Positions 19,339 through 29,884 of a stretch of DNA of 64,000 nt are shown here, piece by piece; the first letter of the stretch is position 1, and the number at the start of each line of letters is the position of its first letter. Made by a program: the position numbers and the translations under genes. The notes under the pieces were generated by a model. That model saw nothing but the letters and a program-made list of their open reading frames with translations, was not told where the DNA came from and did not search any database. The stretch covers positions 71,205,092-71,269,091 of the forward strand of contig OX578282.1 of assembly GCA_951217055.1 (NCBI GenBank), in the 5' to 3' direction. Origin of the DNA: Gerris lacustris (Eukaryota; Arthropoda; Insecta; Hemiptera; Gerridae).

Positions 19339-19947
19339 TTATCTCCAGTAAGGAGAAAAGTTATGATTTTGAATTAGTTTAGAGGGACTAAAGTTAGTTT
19401 TTTCATCCCTGAACTCAAAAAAGTAAAATAGGGCAAAAAAATAAAGATTGCAACTTAAATATTTTATAAATAGTAGAAAATGCATGGCTAATGTAATGAA
19501 GTTGTTGAAATCAGGTTGGCGACAATGCTTTTTCGACCATGTTTATCTTTGTTTATAACCTGCATCTAAATAACCTTCTATTTGAGTTTAATTCCAATTC
19601 TTATTTGTTTTTAATATTGAATCTCTTATATCTGCTATTAAAAGTGCTAATAATTATTGTTATTTATTAAAATAATAAATAAATACTGTGCCATGGACGA
19701 AAATGTGTATTTTCTTCCTACTGGAGATAAAATACTGTATGTACCTCGTAAGTAAAGGGTCATTATATACCCTCGCGATAATTATCTCCCTCGGCTGGGC
19801 CTCTGGAATTAAAGAGTCTAATTCCCTCGGCTTGGCCTCGGGATTTAGGGACCATGGTTCCTTCGGCTTCGCCTCAAGAAGTCAAGAACCAACTTTTTCG
19901 CTCAGGGAATAATGGCTTACTTTACTCCCTATGTGCATAAATAACTA
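19339..19947 (+). mobile_element. Repeat family C, copy C2, inserted in D4
   Basis: It starts TTATCTCCAGTAAGG after AAAATATT, and ends ATGTGCATAAATAACTA before TT. The inverted internal copy CCTACTGGAGATAAAA lies at about 19718-19733. It has the same tail hairpin and CCTCGG motifs as C1. 609 bp. Confidence 0.75.
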
Positions 19948-20010
19948 TTCATTCTTCAGAACGATTACACACACACGCTTACCTTCGGTAAGCTCGCAAG
20001 CAAAAATGAT
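19948..20010 (-). repeat. Repeat family D, copy D4, end part
   Basis: CATTCTTCAGAACGATTACA and CTTACCTTCGGTAAGCTCGC complete the D4 left end after the C2 insertion. Confidence 0.7.
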
Positions 20011-20887
20011 AATAATGTTGTTTTCCTCTTCATTCAAAGTTTTACTTTTGTCTACCTGTCTCAATGAAAAAAAAAAAAAAAAACTGAATAAAGAAACAAG
20101 AAGTACTCCAAGGGTAGAAGGGGGACTTGACTCGACGTCGAGAAGATGTTACCAACCTTGAAATATAAAATCATCCTCTCAATACAAAACTCTTTCAAAT
20201 TAACTAGAAATACAATAAAAAAAAATAAATCGCAATTCTATTCTCACTTATAAATAACAAGAGAATTACGAAATAAACAGGAATCAAATAAAAACCCATA
20301 CAAAAAAAATAAATACAGGAATAAAAGAGAAGAAGGACTTGAGAATAAACAGCCAGATTTGAACTTTAAACCAGCTTGAAGGACGCTGTCGCTAACTAAT
20401 TATTATCCTAATTCCACCTTTTAGTTTACATTTTTTTTCTTTACCGTTATTAAAGAAAAATAATATTAAAAAATCATTTTTATTACAAACAAAACCACAC
20501 TATAAACTATACAGACATCACTTTAATATTGTTTGGTGGAGACAAAACTGTAAATAATAAACATTAACACTACGTATTAGATTTGGTCTTGGTTTAACCC
20601 TTACTTGAAAAATTATGTCAAATAGATAATAATCAAGGATAAAATCAACATTTATTAAGCTAAGAAGAAATTGGCTGAATTATATCTTGAGTAAGCAGCA
20701 TGGGAAAATAAATTATTACATTAAAACATATTAGTAGGATCAAGAAAATCCAAACTTGAAAGATTACACTTTAGAAGGGCAAAGTGCCCATATTTTCCTT
20801 TAGTATATTAGGTAGGCACTTTAGTACATTAGGTAGGCACTTCAGTATATTAGGTAGGCACGTTTTTGGTTATTTTAGTGATTAAAT
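20011..20887. other. Unassigned DNA with a short triple repeat
   Basis: At 20800-20862 the phrase TTAGGTAGGCACTT with AGTAYATTAG is repeated three times at roughly 21-bp spacing. The rest is AT-rich without coding signal. Confidence 0.45.
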
Positions 20888-21480
20888 TTCCGCCATTTTG
20901 AAAACTCGACATATATTTATGATCTACATCCAAAATTATATCCCACTCAAAAAATAAAAATGTTTGTTCACAAATGTTATGTGCAGCCAAATTTGAAAAA
21001 ATTCAACTTTTTTAAATGAACTCCCGGAAATTTCATTAGACGACAGAGTTGTATATTTATATATTTTTTTCATATATTTAACAGTTCTTATGGGGTTTGT
21101 AGAGAGGGGACATGTTTTTAGGGGTACTTTTTTTGTTGCTATTATGGGGGTAAAACGACCGCCATTTTGGAAACGCGTTGTATTTGTAATCCATATTTTA
21201 ATACCTTTAAAATGATGCCCCACTTAAAAATTAATAAAAATTTTGGGTCACCATAGTAACTAGACACCTAAAATTTTACTTTTTTATATTAACTCCCGGA
21301 AATATCATTGGCCCACAGAGATGTATATTTATGTATTTTTGCCTAATTTTTAGGACCTGTCCTTATGGGGTACCGGGGGGGGGGGATTTTTTGCGTTTTG
21401 TTTTAATAATTTCAGGGACAAAGTAGCCACCATTTTAAAAACGCGATATACATTTGTGATCCAAATTTCAAATCCTTAAT
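20888..21480. repeat. Three diverged units of about 270 bp
   Basis: CCGCCATTTTGAAAAC (20888), CCGCCATTTTGGAAACGCG (21161) and CCACCATTTTAAAAACGCG (21427) head successive units that share AACTCCCGGAAAT and CTTATGGGGT. The third unit is incomplete. An 11-base G run is at 21375-21385. Confidence 0.7.
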
Positions 21481-22109
21481 ACTCAATGATGCTCAATAAT
21501 GATGATCAATAAGCATTGAGTAGTGGAGTGATACATTTTATAATAAAATAAAGTGAAGATGGTCTGAACAAGGAATTTGTAGAAAGGCTTCTCCCCCCAC
21601 AACACAGCTCTCTATTACAATCATCCACTTTAACTCTCAACTCATCATGATTATGAGTATTTTCTTAATATCTAAATATTTATTGCATTGCACTCGCTTC
21701 AATCTCTGAGATAGAGGTACGCAATGCCTAGTACAGTTTACTCTATGTATATGAATGCATTGTATATTTGTAGCTGATGCTTGTATAGTGTACTCTATGT
21801 ATATTTGTATGTTGTATGGGTTGTATAGTGATGTGGTAACGAGGTCAAGGCTTAGCTAAGTATCCAGTGTGAAGTATATTCAAGTTCACGGCTGACTTAG
21901 CTAAGCACTAAGCATCAAGCCCTTGGCTTGCTTCACCTCTTCTCTCCCTCTCCTAGACCTACAGCTCCCATTCCTCTATCAACTTCCCTGTGTATCTTGT
22001 ATCTAATACCTCTGTCTTAGTTTTTATTCATTCGAAGTATCAATATCAAAATAATCATACAGACAATATCAAATATCAAATTAGACATTAATGAACAAGG
22101 GACACAAAA
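21481..22109. other. Unassigned DNA
   Basis: It contains a few short internal repeats (TCTATGTATAT near 21741 and 21791). No gene or known repeat is recognised. Confidence 0.4.
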
Positions 22110-22200
22110 AAAATATACTCTACGTAGCGGGAATCGAACTACTGACCTCCTGTTTTCTAGACCAATACTCTGCGAATTGAGCTACGGAGGAAGAAAGCTT
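22110..22200 (-). mobile_element. tRNA-derived SINE head (decayed)
   Basis: On the minus strand it reads CCGTAGCTCAATTCGCAGAG (A-box region), and about 40 bases later AGTAGTTCGATTCCCGCTAC (B-box region). The T-stem and acceptor stem do not pair, so this is not a working tRNA. It resembles the SINEs at 31095 and 31440, including the following GTAGAGTATATTTTT. Confidence 0.55.
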
Positions 22201-22376
22201 TTCTTCTATACCAAAAGATGTAGAAAGCCCTAATTGCTGTCGGAACATCACTACGGAATCTAGAGGGCAGAACATTTTAATAATTTTGATTCATCATCGT
22301 TAATGAATTGTCAAAAAGCAGCTCATTTTGACATTATTATCATTGAGCAATTTATTTCATCTATAATAGTACATTA

Positions 22377-22940
22377 CGCGTCGAGTGCGGAAAGTAGCAT
22401 TTTACATGCGAGTGTGGAGTTTGCACCCGAGCGATAGCGAGGGTGGTAAAACCACACGAGCAATGCAAAATGCCGTTTTCGCACGAGTTGCGTACCGTAC
22501 TTTATCTACGATTGTTAGATTTAAATAATAAATACAGATAAAAATAAACTTGCTGCATGTAAGTTCGTATCTCTCTCTTGATAAAGATGGCATTAATTCA
22601 TTAGTTGTATTTTTTGCCGAATTAATTATTTCTGGAGGAGTATTATTCTCCAACATTTCGTCAAAGTCACTTGATTTACTCATTGTTTTTCACTAAAAAC
22701 TCGATATTAACAGTTATTTTAATTAAAGAACAGCAAATAGTTTTGTTAAATGTAAACAAACTTGCTAATCATGCGTAAAGCTGAAGAATTCCTCTTCTTT
22801 ACCGCACTAGTGTGGTAAAGAAGAGGAATTATTCAGAAATATGAGACGCGCATGCGCAATGAATACAAGTACGTAAAGAATCACTTTCTACGCATCTAAA
22901 CAAAGATGTAATGTTTATATTTCGTATCAATCGTAGATAA
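22377..22940 (-). mobile_element. Repeat family A, copy A2 (best preserved, Helentron-like)
   Basis: Read on the minus strand it begins TTATCTACGATTGATACG. It has a hairpin around GAAGAATTCCTCTTCTTTAC (22785-22840), then a recombinase-like coding remnant. The inverted start copy ACAATCGTAGATAAAG lies internally near 22500-22516. The hairpin tail has arms CGCAACTCGTGCGAAAACGG and, inverted, CGCGTCGAGTGCGG. It ends GTAATGTACTA|TT. The end matches those of families C and C'. Confidence 0.65.
22545..22683 (-). pseudogene. Recombinase-like N-terminal remnant in A2
   Basis: It starts with ATG at 22683 and reads MSKSSDFDEMLENNTPPEII then NSAKNTTNELMPSLSRERYE, without the frameshift found in A1. It is the best-preserved of three copies. 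After the KFIF residues the frame passes into element sequence, so only about 46 residues are coding-derived. Similarity to the N-terminal helical region of tyrosine-recombinase-like transposon proteins is my impression from the residue pattern. It could instead be a captured host exon. Confidence 0.35.
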
Positions 22941-23644
22941 AAATTTTTAATTTTCCTCACTACCTATAGTAGGAAAAGCATTGTTTTCACTAAACATTTT
23001 TTTTCGAGATTTCAACGGAATTATCCGTTTTAGGTGTTTTTTAAGACCTCCTGAGTGGTTTTCAGCATGACGTCTGTATGTATGTATGTATGTATGTGTA
23101 TATGTGTATGTATGTGTGTTATCATCGTAGCGCCCAAGGTATTTAACCTAGAGAGTTGAAATTTGGCAGAAAAATCAGTCCTTACCTGTAGTGGTGCCTC
23201 ACGGAAAATCAACTTTTTCCGCCATCTTGAACCCAGTTTGCTGATCCAGGAAAAATTAAAAAAAAAATAGTAATAAATCGAAAATGGTTCTGGTCGAATT
23301 GGAATTTGGCACGAATGTACCTCTCTGTATGACAAATAAGCCTACCAAATATAATTTTGAAGTTATCAATTTTTGAATTTTGAAACTTTGACGGTTAATA
23401 ATACCGAAAGTATAAATAGGTTTTTGACGTATAGGATATCGTTGGAACCAGAACAAATTAAGAAACAAATATAAAAAAACCCGATGAAATTCCATTAATT
23501 AGTTTAAAAGTTATTTATTAGTGCGATCATTTTGAGGACGTCTAAGTTTGTTTACATCTGTCAAAATACCGCCAAACTTCAAATAATTAAATAAAATATA
23601 GGTATTAAAAATAAGTTTTTTTTTAAGAATGATAATAAATCAGT
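22941..23644. other. Unassigned, with a TGTA microsatellite
   Basis: A (TGTA)n-type tract lies at about 23073-23118. CCGCCATCTTGAACCCAG at 23220 is another CAAGATGGCGG-type motif (minus). The 101-codon and 79-codon minus frames here have no recognisable features. Confidence 0.4.
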
Positions 23645-23760
23645 TTGTTCAGAACGGTCTCCCATCCAAGTACTGACCACGTCTAATGCTGCTTCCTAAC
23701 ACTTCAGAGGCCACTTTAGTGGCCTCTGAAGTGAGGAAAAGTTTCGAGGTACCCTGTACC
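23645..23760 (-). repeat. 5S-rRNA-derived fragment with perfect hairpin
   Basis: The minus strand reads GACGTGGTC then AGTACTTGGATGGGAGACCG (within 23650-23685), the box C/3' region of animal 5S rRNA. Upstream of it, 23700-23733 is a hairpin with perfect 16-bp arms (CACTTCAGAGGCCACT) and a 2-base loop. The 5' two-thirds of a 5S gene is absent. It is best read as a 5S-derived SINE or pseudogene piece. Confidence 0.7.
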
Positions 23761-24737
23761 CGATTTTTTTTTTTTTTTTTTCGAAATTTCCTAAAAGTGG
23801 TTTCTTTAATTTTGGTTATAGAATCAATAACCATTATTCTATATTCATATGGAGAAGTAGAGTTGACTCATCTGTCCCGCCACCTATTTATTGAAAAAAA
23901 TACAAAAATTATTTTTATGAATTTGGTTATCGAAGAAAGAAAAAAAAAAATCTATCATTTAACTCACTGCTGTTTTCGTACATTGTATATTTTTCTTTTT
24001 TTAATTTTTAAAATTTAATTTCTACATATATCTAGTTACATAAAAAATTAATACATAAAAAAGTTAAATTTAATCTTACATAAATTATAAAGTCATGCAC
24101 GACAGTTCTAACATTTACAATTTTCTACGTTACTTATTTTTTTTTTAATTATTCTAAGAATAATAAATATATTTGAATTTTTATAATTAATTATTTATTT
24201 TTGTTGATAGTTTTTTAGTTAAACTTGTAATCTTTATTTTATTTATAAGTGTATATTCTAGGTCTATATTTATTATTTATTTACAAATAGTTAATTATAT
24301 ACATTTTGTAATTATAGTAATAGTACCGTATAGTTCTTATACTATATGTACAAATACCAGGTAACATTTACCTGTGTCTAACTGTATCCTTTTAATAAGC
24401 AAAGAGAAATGGGAGATTTAGAACATAACCTCATAAAATATAGAAAATACAATAAAAAAAATAGTCACAAAATAGTAAAAAAAAAACAAAAAAATGTTAC
24501 TACATGAAAAACTGAAAAATAATTGAAAGGCCTTATAAAATTATTTCACGTTGTTTGAAAGTAAAGATAATGACGTTTATGAAGCAATATAACTATTCAT
24601 TAAGAAGTAAAAAATAAATATTTGAAATATAAAGATTACCAATGCCAAGAAAAAAGATTAAACTAAATTTTAAAAGTTACATGATGTTCCGTCCATAAGT
24701 CGAAATCTTGCGGAGGAGATGGCTCCAGAGATTTAGG
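23761..24737. other. Unassigned AT-rich low-complexity DNA
   Basis: It begins with a T run at 23765-23782, followed by nearly 900 bp of A/T-rich sequence without recognisable coding or repeat structure. Confidence 0.5.
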
Positions 24738-26590
24738 AATGCCGTGGTTTACAACTCATTACAGGGATCATTCTCAAGGGATTTACTCATTACAGTATTA
24801 CAGGGATCATTCTCAAGGGATTTACTCATTACAGTATTACAGGGACCATTCTCAAGGGATTTACTCATTACAGTATTACAGGGACCATTCTCAAGGGATT
24901 TACTCATTACAGTATTACAGGGATCATTCTCAAGGGATTTACTCATTACAGTATTACAGGGACCATTCTCAAGGGATTTACTCATTACAGTATTACAGGG
25001 ACCATTCTCAAGGGATTTACTCATTACAGTATTACAGGGATCATTCTCAAGGGATTTACTCATTACAGTATTACAGGGACCATTCTCAAGGGATTTACTC
25101 ATTACAGTATTACAGGGATCATTCTCAAGGGATTTACTCATTACAGTATTACAGGGACCATTCTCAAGGGATTTACTCATTACAGTATTACAGGGACCAT
25201 TCTCAAGGGATTTACTCATTACAGTATTACAGGGACCATTCTCAAGGGATTTACTCATTACAGTATTACAGGGATCATTCTCAAGGGATTTACTCATTAC
25301 AGTATTACAGGGACCATTCTCAAGGGATTTACTCATTACAGTATTACAGGGACCATTCTCAAGGGATTTACTCATTACAGTATTACAGGGACCATTCTCA
25401 AGGGATTTACTCATTACAGTATTACAGGGACCATTCTCAAGGGATTTACTCATTACAGTATTACAGGGACCATTCTCAAGGGATTTACTCATTACAGTAT
25501 TACAGGGACCATTCTCAAGGGATTTACTCATTACAGTATTACAGGGATCATTCTCAAGGGATTTACTCATTACAGTATTACAGGGACCATTCTCAAGGGA
25601 TTTACTCATTACAGTATTACAGGGATCATTCTCAAGGGATTTACTCATTACAGTATTACAGGGATCATTCTCAAGGGATTTACTCATTACAGTATTACAG
25701 GGATCATTCTCAAGGGATTTACTCATTACAGTATTACAGGGACCATTCTCAAGGGATTTACTCATTACAGTATTACAGGGACCATTCTCAAGGGATTTAC
25801 TCATTACAGTATTACAGGGACCATTCTCAAGGGATTTACTCATTACAGTATTACAGGGATCATTCTCAAGGGATTTACTCATTACAGTATTACAGGGACC
25901 ATTCTCAAGGGATTTACTCATTACAGTATTACAGGGATCATTCTCAAGGGATTTACTCATTACAGTATTACAGGGACCATTCTCAAGGGATTTACTCATT
26001 ACAGTATTACAGGGACCATTCTCAAGGGATTTACTCATTACAGTAATACAGGGATCATTCTCAAGGGATTTACTCATTACAGTATTACAGGGACCATTCT
26101 CAAGGGATTTACTCATTACAGTATTACAGGGATCATTCTCAAGGGATTTACTCATTACAGTATTACAGGGACCATTCTCAAGGGATTTACTCATTACAGT
26201 ATTACAGGTATCATTCTCAAGGGATTTGCTCATTACAAGAATCTTTCTCAAGGGATTTGCTCATTGCAGGGACCATTCTCAAGGGATTTATTTGCTCATT
26301 ACAGGGATAATTCTCTAGGGATTTACTCATTACAGTATTACAGGGACCATTCTCAAGGGATTTACTCATTACAGTATTACAGGGATCATTCTCAAGGGGT
26401 TTGCTCATTACAAGGATCTTTCTCAAGGGATTTGCTCATTACAGGGATCATTCTCAAGGGGTTTGCTCATTACAGGGGCCATTCTCAAGGGATTTGCTCA
26501 TTACAGGAATCATTCTCAAGGGATTTGCCATTAAAGGAATTATTCTCAAGGGATTTGCTCATTTCAGGGATCATTCTCAATTTTTTAGGA
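24738..26590. repeat. 39-bp minisatellite, about 38 regular plus ~9 diverged units
   Basis: The unit includes CATTCTCAAGGGATTTACTC and ATTACAGTATTACAGGGAY. From 24758 to about 26240 there are 38 near-identical units differing mainly at one C/T position. From 26240 to 26590 units are shorter and more diverged (CTCATTACAGGGATCATTC). Because 39 is a multiple of 3 and no stop occurs in the unit, long open frames appear on both strands (up to 536 codons, 13-residue period). These are artefacts of the repeat, not genes. Confidence 0.97.
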
Positions 26591-27275
26591 GAAGCAAAAG
26601 AAGTTTTAGCTTTTTAGTCACTAACAAGCTAAATGTCTTATGATCTTCCTAAAAAAATTTGTCTAAACAAATCTATATTTGCCAAATGACCATTGAGGTG
26701 ATGGACACAACATACCTAATAATATTTAATCTTTTTTAATTACTATAATTAAAAAAGAAAAAAAAAATGTATTTTAAAAATAAAACCAAGGAATCTTTAA
26801 GCATTTGTCATTATAAAATTACATAAAACAAATCACCCGAAAATTTAATAATTATATTGTAACTAGTTTGTACAGTAACTAGTACACGTGTCTAACACAA
26901 TATAGACAACATTCGCACATTAATACTAATACTAATACTAATAAATATTAAATACACAAAGTTTCTTAATAAAATTATGTTTTAGTGTGGTTGGCTTAAA
27001 GCCCGCATCTCAGTGTTGATCAGTCAACGACTGAGAAATTAAATAATTAATTAATAAAAAATTTAATAATAATAAAACAAAAATACTATTATGTTATGTT
27101 TAAGTACTTTGTAAGAATTTTATGACGTAAATCACAATTATTATTTTAATTTTGTGCAGTTTCCCTGATTTGTAGGATGGCACTAAATTAATGGATCAGA
27201 GGAGTTTACTCATTTATTTTATATTTGTAGAAAAAGAAAATAAAATTAAGTAAATTAATTTATATAAGTTATTGT
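26591..27275. other. Unassigned AT-rich DNA
   Basis: Short ACTAATACTAATACTAATA steps occur near 26923. No gene is seen. Confidence 0.45.
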
Positions 27276-27925
27276 TTCTATTTAAAGATCTATAAATCAA
27301 AACAAGCATTCATTTTTATTGGAATAATTATGGTTGCCTTAGGTTGGCAATAACAAATCATTTCAAGGTGAGTCGTCGGGACAAAACTCGATTAATATAA
27401 AGGATAAATTTATTAGTAGTCGTTACTCAAATAAGGACCTGAGGGTATTTTAATAAATAATTTTAAAATATAATTACGAGCAATTTCAAGAGGATCTGGG
27501 GTTTTTCGTTGGATGTAGGTAAAAATGATACAGAAAATATTTCGGGCTTTCAATAATAAATTTCGATCTTTTGGTTTTTTTGAAAGAAAGCATGGGGTCT
27601 CCTACATGTTTCGTAAGCTGTGTAAAGCACGGCGATCTTAAGGTCACACAACCCTATCTACTAATAGCGAAGGGGGGGGGGGGGGGGAGTGCAAATTTTG
27701 CTGTAACATGGCTACTGTCAAAATGTGTATCAAAACAAACCCAAGGTTTAAGGCGCTTGATCGATGATTTTGTGGAGTCCAAAAGTAAACAATTTCTTCC
27801 TATTTTTTAGGTCTACCTGAATTTTTACAGATTAATTGTATTATATCTATTTAAAGACCAGCAAATCAAAACAAACATTTATTTTTATTGGAATAAAAGT
27901 GGTTGCCTTAGCGCAGCAATATGTT
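27276..27925. repeat. Pair of direct repeats about 572 bp apart
   Basis: 27276-27352 and 27848-27923 share CTATTTAAAGA, AATCAAAACAA and TTTTTATTGGAATAA, ending GGTTGCCTTAG. The sequence between includes a 16-base G run at 27672-27687. They may be fragments of an interspersed repeat. A short plus frame at 27571-27810 runs through the G tract and is not supported. Confidence 0.55.
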
Positions 27926-28873
27926 TTTAAATTACCCATCACCATTTCTTAATACTGAAATAATAAATTCGTCAAAAAATGAAAGAGAGCAATGCATTCT
28001 AGAACTTAAGTTTCACTTCTAATGCGTGAGAGCCTCACACATTTTTTTTTTGTGTGTTTTTAAGTGGTTTAAAATAACTGCATGATTCGTCGACAGGGAG
28101 GGAATAATTAGTTCCCTGGTGAAGGGGACTCTCACCCTCTAAAACCACCCACTTAAGGATGCCTCAGCCCATTAATCGGCTGTTGGCGCCCGATGCAGTT
28201 ATGTCAGCCGTAATATTTCCATAGTTATTTGTTAGTTTTATTTTTTTAGGGAACTAAGATGTATAGGTGTATATAGATCAGGATGTGTATAGATCATATC
28301 GGGGTGACGGAGGAAGGTTAGGGAATTATTGGAATGATTCCAAGGTGTGGATCGTTAGTGGGAACTAATCGTGGTCTTCATTTAGGGGATTTACCTCCAG
28401 CACAATATCGAGGTCACGTCACCACAATCACATTCAGCCATATTATATCGCCACTGATTTTCTTTTTTATTCTTTTTCACTTCATTAACTCTTGTTTCCT
28501 GTGGATGCTTTTTTAAATCTGGTGTCGAATGTTTTAAATATTGCCTTGTAATTCACATGGATGTGTTTTTGGGATGGAGGACAGAAGAAATGTCCGTTAA
28601 GTAAATAACGACGTGAAAAATACTCCGCTCTTAAATATATAGTATCAGGATGTTGGCATATAACAGTAGGTAGCTCGGTTTTCATTTTAGTGCTATATTT
28701 TGCCACCAGGAGCGGGTGCCAGGGAGTTAGGATCTAACAGGAGCTAATTTATTTTTTGGGTGTTTTTGTTTTACGTTCTTATCAACACAATATTAGGGTT
28801 ACAGCAGGACGACACTATACTCATCTACGCGATGTCATTATTGAATGTCTCCTCTAGGGAGGTAAGACAATTA
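27926..28873. other. Unassigned, with a short inverted-repeat segment at 28055-28210
   Basis: TTTTAAGTGGTTTAAAATAA at 28058 has a loose inverted partner in AAACCACCCACTTAAGG at 28142. No coding region is recognised. Confidence 0.4.
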
Positions 28874-29373
28874 CTACGTTCACACGTCCTTTTGAAAGCG
28901 TTTCGGATCCAATTCGTTTTCAAAACGATTCTCGTTCACACAACAAAAAATACAGGTGATCGAAATATTTGTTTTCGAAATCTCGTAACGGTGACGTCAC
29001 GAGTAAAACCTTCTTTCTTGTTACCTAATATGTCCGCGAATTTTTACATTTTATTTACAAGTTATTAAAAGTTTTTACAGGTTCTTTATAGTATTAACTT
29101 TTGTTTAAATCGGTTTTTGCAGTTTAAAAAAAAAGAAACGGAAGCTCACGAAAACTTAAAAAGTGGAAAAGAGTAAAATAACCTGATATCTCGATCCCCT
29201 CCACGACCTGTTCATACGAGCGTTTTGAATTTCGATCCCCCGTTCCGATCACGTATTTTTGGTGGAGGGTGGAGCGGATCTAACCCGATACGATCCGTCG
29301 ATCTCCGTTCGTACAGCGTTTTGAACTAGCGGATCGTTTTCAAAACCGTTTCCAAAACGATGTATGAACGTAG
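28874..29373. mobile_element. 500-bp non-autonomous DNA element with inverted ends
   Basis: The left end CTACGTTCACACGTCCTTTT pairs with the inverted right end CGTTTTGGAAACGG...TACGTAG form at 29330-29373, with TA on both flanks. Inside, GATCC and GATC words recur, and TGACGTCAC (CRE-like palindrome) lies at 28991. It has no coding capacity. A TA duplication is possible but too short to prove. Confidence 0.6.
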
Positions 29374-29884
29374 TAAATGCTATGAGACGTGTCTGACTCG
29401 ATCCACTCCGATATGGTCGTGATAAGACCTTTGCTCTTCGACAAATAAACCAATTCTCTTGATTACGCCTATCCTACATTTTGCTGTGGATTGCCGATAG
29501 TTCTCCTTCAATTATAAAGTTATTTCGAATAAAATTACTTAATTCATTTTATTTATTAAATTTAATTAAATATTTTAAATCATATTTAGGTCTTTAAATG
29601 TGATTTTTAAGTATTAAGGTTTGTATAAAATCGAATATAAATGCTGCGTTGCGTTTTCTCCACACATTCCAGCCTTTGATTAAAAGTACTTCTGTCAAGT
29701 GTTCCATAATTATGATAAAATAATTAAAAATTATTGAGAAAGATTAGTAGCCTAGTAAAACCATGAATCGTCAAGATTAGTAAAGTTTTGATGGGATTTG
29801 TTTTTTAATCGTTTTTGTAAAGATTGTTCTGGATCCCCTCATGTCCTTAAGAACTGATACCAAGTTGTTTTCATCTCCCGTGGA
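29374..29884. other. Unassigned DNA upstream of the 22-bp array
   Basis: AT-rich with no recognised feature. Confidence 0.4.

Noticed and set aside
22130..22195. tRNA gene on the minus strand
   Set aside because: A- and B-box words are present, but the acceptor and T stems do not pair and no sound anticodon arm forms. It is a SINE head.
23650..23700. 5S rRNA gene
   Set aside because: Only the 3' third (box C region) is present and it is fused to an unrelated hairpin.
24708..26318. Very long open frames (536, 435 and 500 codons)
   Set aside because: They arise from a 39-bp repeat with no stop in several frames on both strands. The protein would be a pure 13-residue repeat with no start context or domain.
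27571..27810. Glycine-run protein on the plus strand
   Set aside because: The glycine run is the translated 16-base G homopolymer, with no other coding support.
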